A program made the position numbers and the translations under genes. The notes beneath the pieces are model-generated. The model had not been told where the DNA came from, did no database searches, and saw nothing but the letters and a program-made list of their open reading frames with translations. From assembly GCF_905147045.1 (NCBI RefSeq), contig NC_065906.1:6324001-6388000 (forward strand): a stretch of DNA of 64,000 nt, written 5' to 3'. This document shows, piece after piece, positions 62,116 through 64,000 of the stretch; positions within the stretch are counted from its first letter, which is position 1; every line of letters starts with the position of its first letter. The stretch is from Nymphalis io (lineage: Eukaryota; Arthropoda; Insecta; Lepidoptera; Nymphalidae).

Positions 62116-64000
62116 TACGGGATTAAGAAATGATATGCGGATGGAGTCACAAGGTCAAAGTCACATTATAATTCAGAAGGGAATAATTGCGAATTAATTT
62201 TGACTAAAATGATAACAATATAATATTATATTTTGTATATCTTATAACATACAAAACATCTTAAGTAACAAATATTAAAATTAAGTAATTAATTTGTAGT
62301 CAATTTTGTAATACCATATGTATTTTACCTTATCCGCGATATGGCTAAAACGCTTGTTTTTTTCATTTCAAGACACACGAATAGGGATTAAACTAAAAAC
62401 ATATAATACCAATCAACATTTAAAAAATACAATTTAAAGAGAAAAATAATTTTTAATTTATTATAAATTATTACCGTGGCTAATCGAGCTATGAGAGCCC
62501 GACCAGGATACTTTACATAAGTATACAAAGGTCTTTGAAGGAGGTAAGATTTCGGCGGGGGAAGGGAGGGCCTCGCCACGTGCGAGCCTTGACCTTGAAT
62601 AGCTGGTGTACGCTCGTCGCTAAATGCAGCACTTAATTTGATGCAGTGCTCGTTTGATTCTGTTATCTTAGCGTCTCGTCATTCGTTAACTTATCTTTGT
62701 GTTCATAACTTCAAATGATAACTCTTTGTCTGCAGTGGCGACTGTGATTTTTTGTTTTTTAAATTCATAACTAAATTAGAATTGAAATTCGTCGATAAAA
62801 AAATAGAAAGTAAACGATTTTATCATCTCAGTGAACAGATTGGTTAAAGAAATGAAATGAAAATAATAATCCTTTTTTATATAAAATATATCCATCAATA
62901 AGAATCGTATATTATATAGCTTTAATAATAAAATCAGTTTAATAGCTATTATGTGTATGCATGTTTGAAACATCACATCTTTAAAACACGACAGCGTTCT
63001 ATTGACTGCTGATTTACGTAGTCAATGATATGACTATCGAAATAGTAATATCGTGATTAATTACTTGCGCGCATCTTTAACTAGCAGCTTACACTTATGC
63101 ATGTATGTATATAAATAATTCAAAATATTGTACATTAATGTAACAAAGAATATTCTTAAGTATTTATATTTAATTATTTATAATATTAAGTCTGTCAAAC
63201 TATCAACTTATCATCAGACGTCCAAAGAGAACAATATTTCATCATTATTTGGTTGAAAAAGCAATGGAATCGAATTGAGTAGAATCATATACAGTAGGAA
63301 ATTATGCTTTCGTTGGATGAAATTGGTTTGGAGACAGTCTATCTCTCTGATAATGTCATCATGTATCATTTGTACTCAAGCTACGCTAGACGATAATTTA
63401 CAAACATGATTATGCACATCGTTCTAGAAAATACAAAATCAAATTTTGAAAACATCAATACGCTAAATTAATACATACACACCTTTAACAATAACTTTCA
63501 AATTGTCTTATTTAGGATGAATCCTAATCTTCACTTTAAATTATTATAAAATATTTAATTAATATGTTTAAGATAAATTCGATTAATTAACACTAATATA
63601 GGTAATATAAAAATAATTATATTATTGAATTAATATTTGCTTTTTACTCGTACGGGGAAAAACAATCCACTAAAAAAAGGATAGCATCGATTATCAAATC
63701 ATTTTTTATTTTTCTTGAAATTATAAAACAAATTGTGCCGACCCCTAATTAATGTGATGACGTCACAGAAGTGATGAAAAAGATGATGATGATGACCATT
63801 GATATTTGTTAAAGTATTAATGCTTCGCTTGGTGTTGTCCACATTTGAAATGTTTCCTAGTATTTTTAAGATTCACAAATATTATATATGTTTCCTTGCA
63901 AGTTAAATATTCATTTGACTATTTTAGACTGGATATATTTCGCTTTTCGAGCCTGAGAGGGTATATTACACGTTACCGAACCAGTGTCCCTAAGTATACT
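62116..64000. other. AT-rich right end, no gene recognised
   Basis: No coding exon, RNA gene or clear repeat family apart from the short GC-richer block near 62540-62640. Confidence 0.5.
62590..62598 (-). promoter_or_regulatory. Perfect FTZ-F1/ERR-type nuclear receptor half-site
   Basis: TGACCTTGA on the plus strand reads TCAAGGTCA on the minus strand, the extended half-site bound by FTZ-F1, HR39 or ERR. It lies in a small GC-richer block (62540-62640). A nine-base match can occur by chance. Confidence 0.3.

Noticed and set aside
1..64000. CRISPR arrays, prokaryotic operons or horizontally acquired systems
   Set aside because: All recognised genes are intron-bearing animal genes; the regular repeats are microsatellites or dispersed retroelements.

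Overview
The window is eukaryotic: AT-rich, with spliced genes, GT-AG introns, microsatellites and many dispersed retroelement copies. The proteins are insect-like. The commonest repeat is a tRNA-derived SINE of about 300 bp that I associate from memory with butterflies (Metulj-like, nymphalid type), so the best guess is a lepidopteran, probably a nymphalid butterfly. Species and chromosome cannot be read from the sequence. Nothing prokaryotic, viral or CRISPR-like was seen.

Layout. (1) 26-2178, + strand: the last six coding exons of a CFAP36/CCDC104-type ciliary protein, cut by the left edge. (2) 7268-13608, - strand: a complete nine-exon coding model (791 aa) for protein phosphatase 4 regulatory subunit 3 (falafel/SMEK). 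It is tail to tail with CFAP36 across about 5 kb of AT-rich DNA. (3) 15643-23484, + strand: a complete eleven-exon coding model (699 aa) that best fits INO80 complex subunit D. It is head to head with falafel across a 2 kb intergenic stretch containing a strong 81-nt hairpin. (4) 23.5-28.1 kb: probable long 3' UTR and downstream AT-rich DNA of the INO80D gene. (5) 28-64 kb: a gene-poor stretch with many repeat copies (SINEs, an RTE-type LINE fragment, three other dispersed families). It holds one candidate first exon (33.3-33.4 kb: TATA box, initiator, signal peptide, splice donor) with no visible second exon. It also holds a set of CpG/GC-rich islands at 43.4-48.9 kb that look like promoter or regulatory DNA of a gene I cannot identify.

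The three recognised genes have unrelated housekeeping or ciliary roles: CFAP36 (ARL3-linked ciliary function), falafel (targets the PP4 phosphatase), INO80D (chromatin remodelling). They do not form a functional cluster. The main points of interest are structural: an inverted pair of near-identical SINEs flanking two INO80D exons, a SINE nested in another repeat with a perfect 13-bp target duplication, a SINE carrying an internal near-perfect palindrome, the orphan secretory first exon, and the GC-rich island cluster. Exon limits were read by eye from GT/AG signals and reading-frame continuity; all three gene models close in frame.
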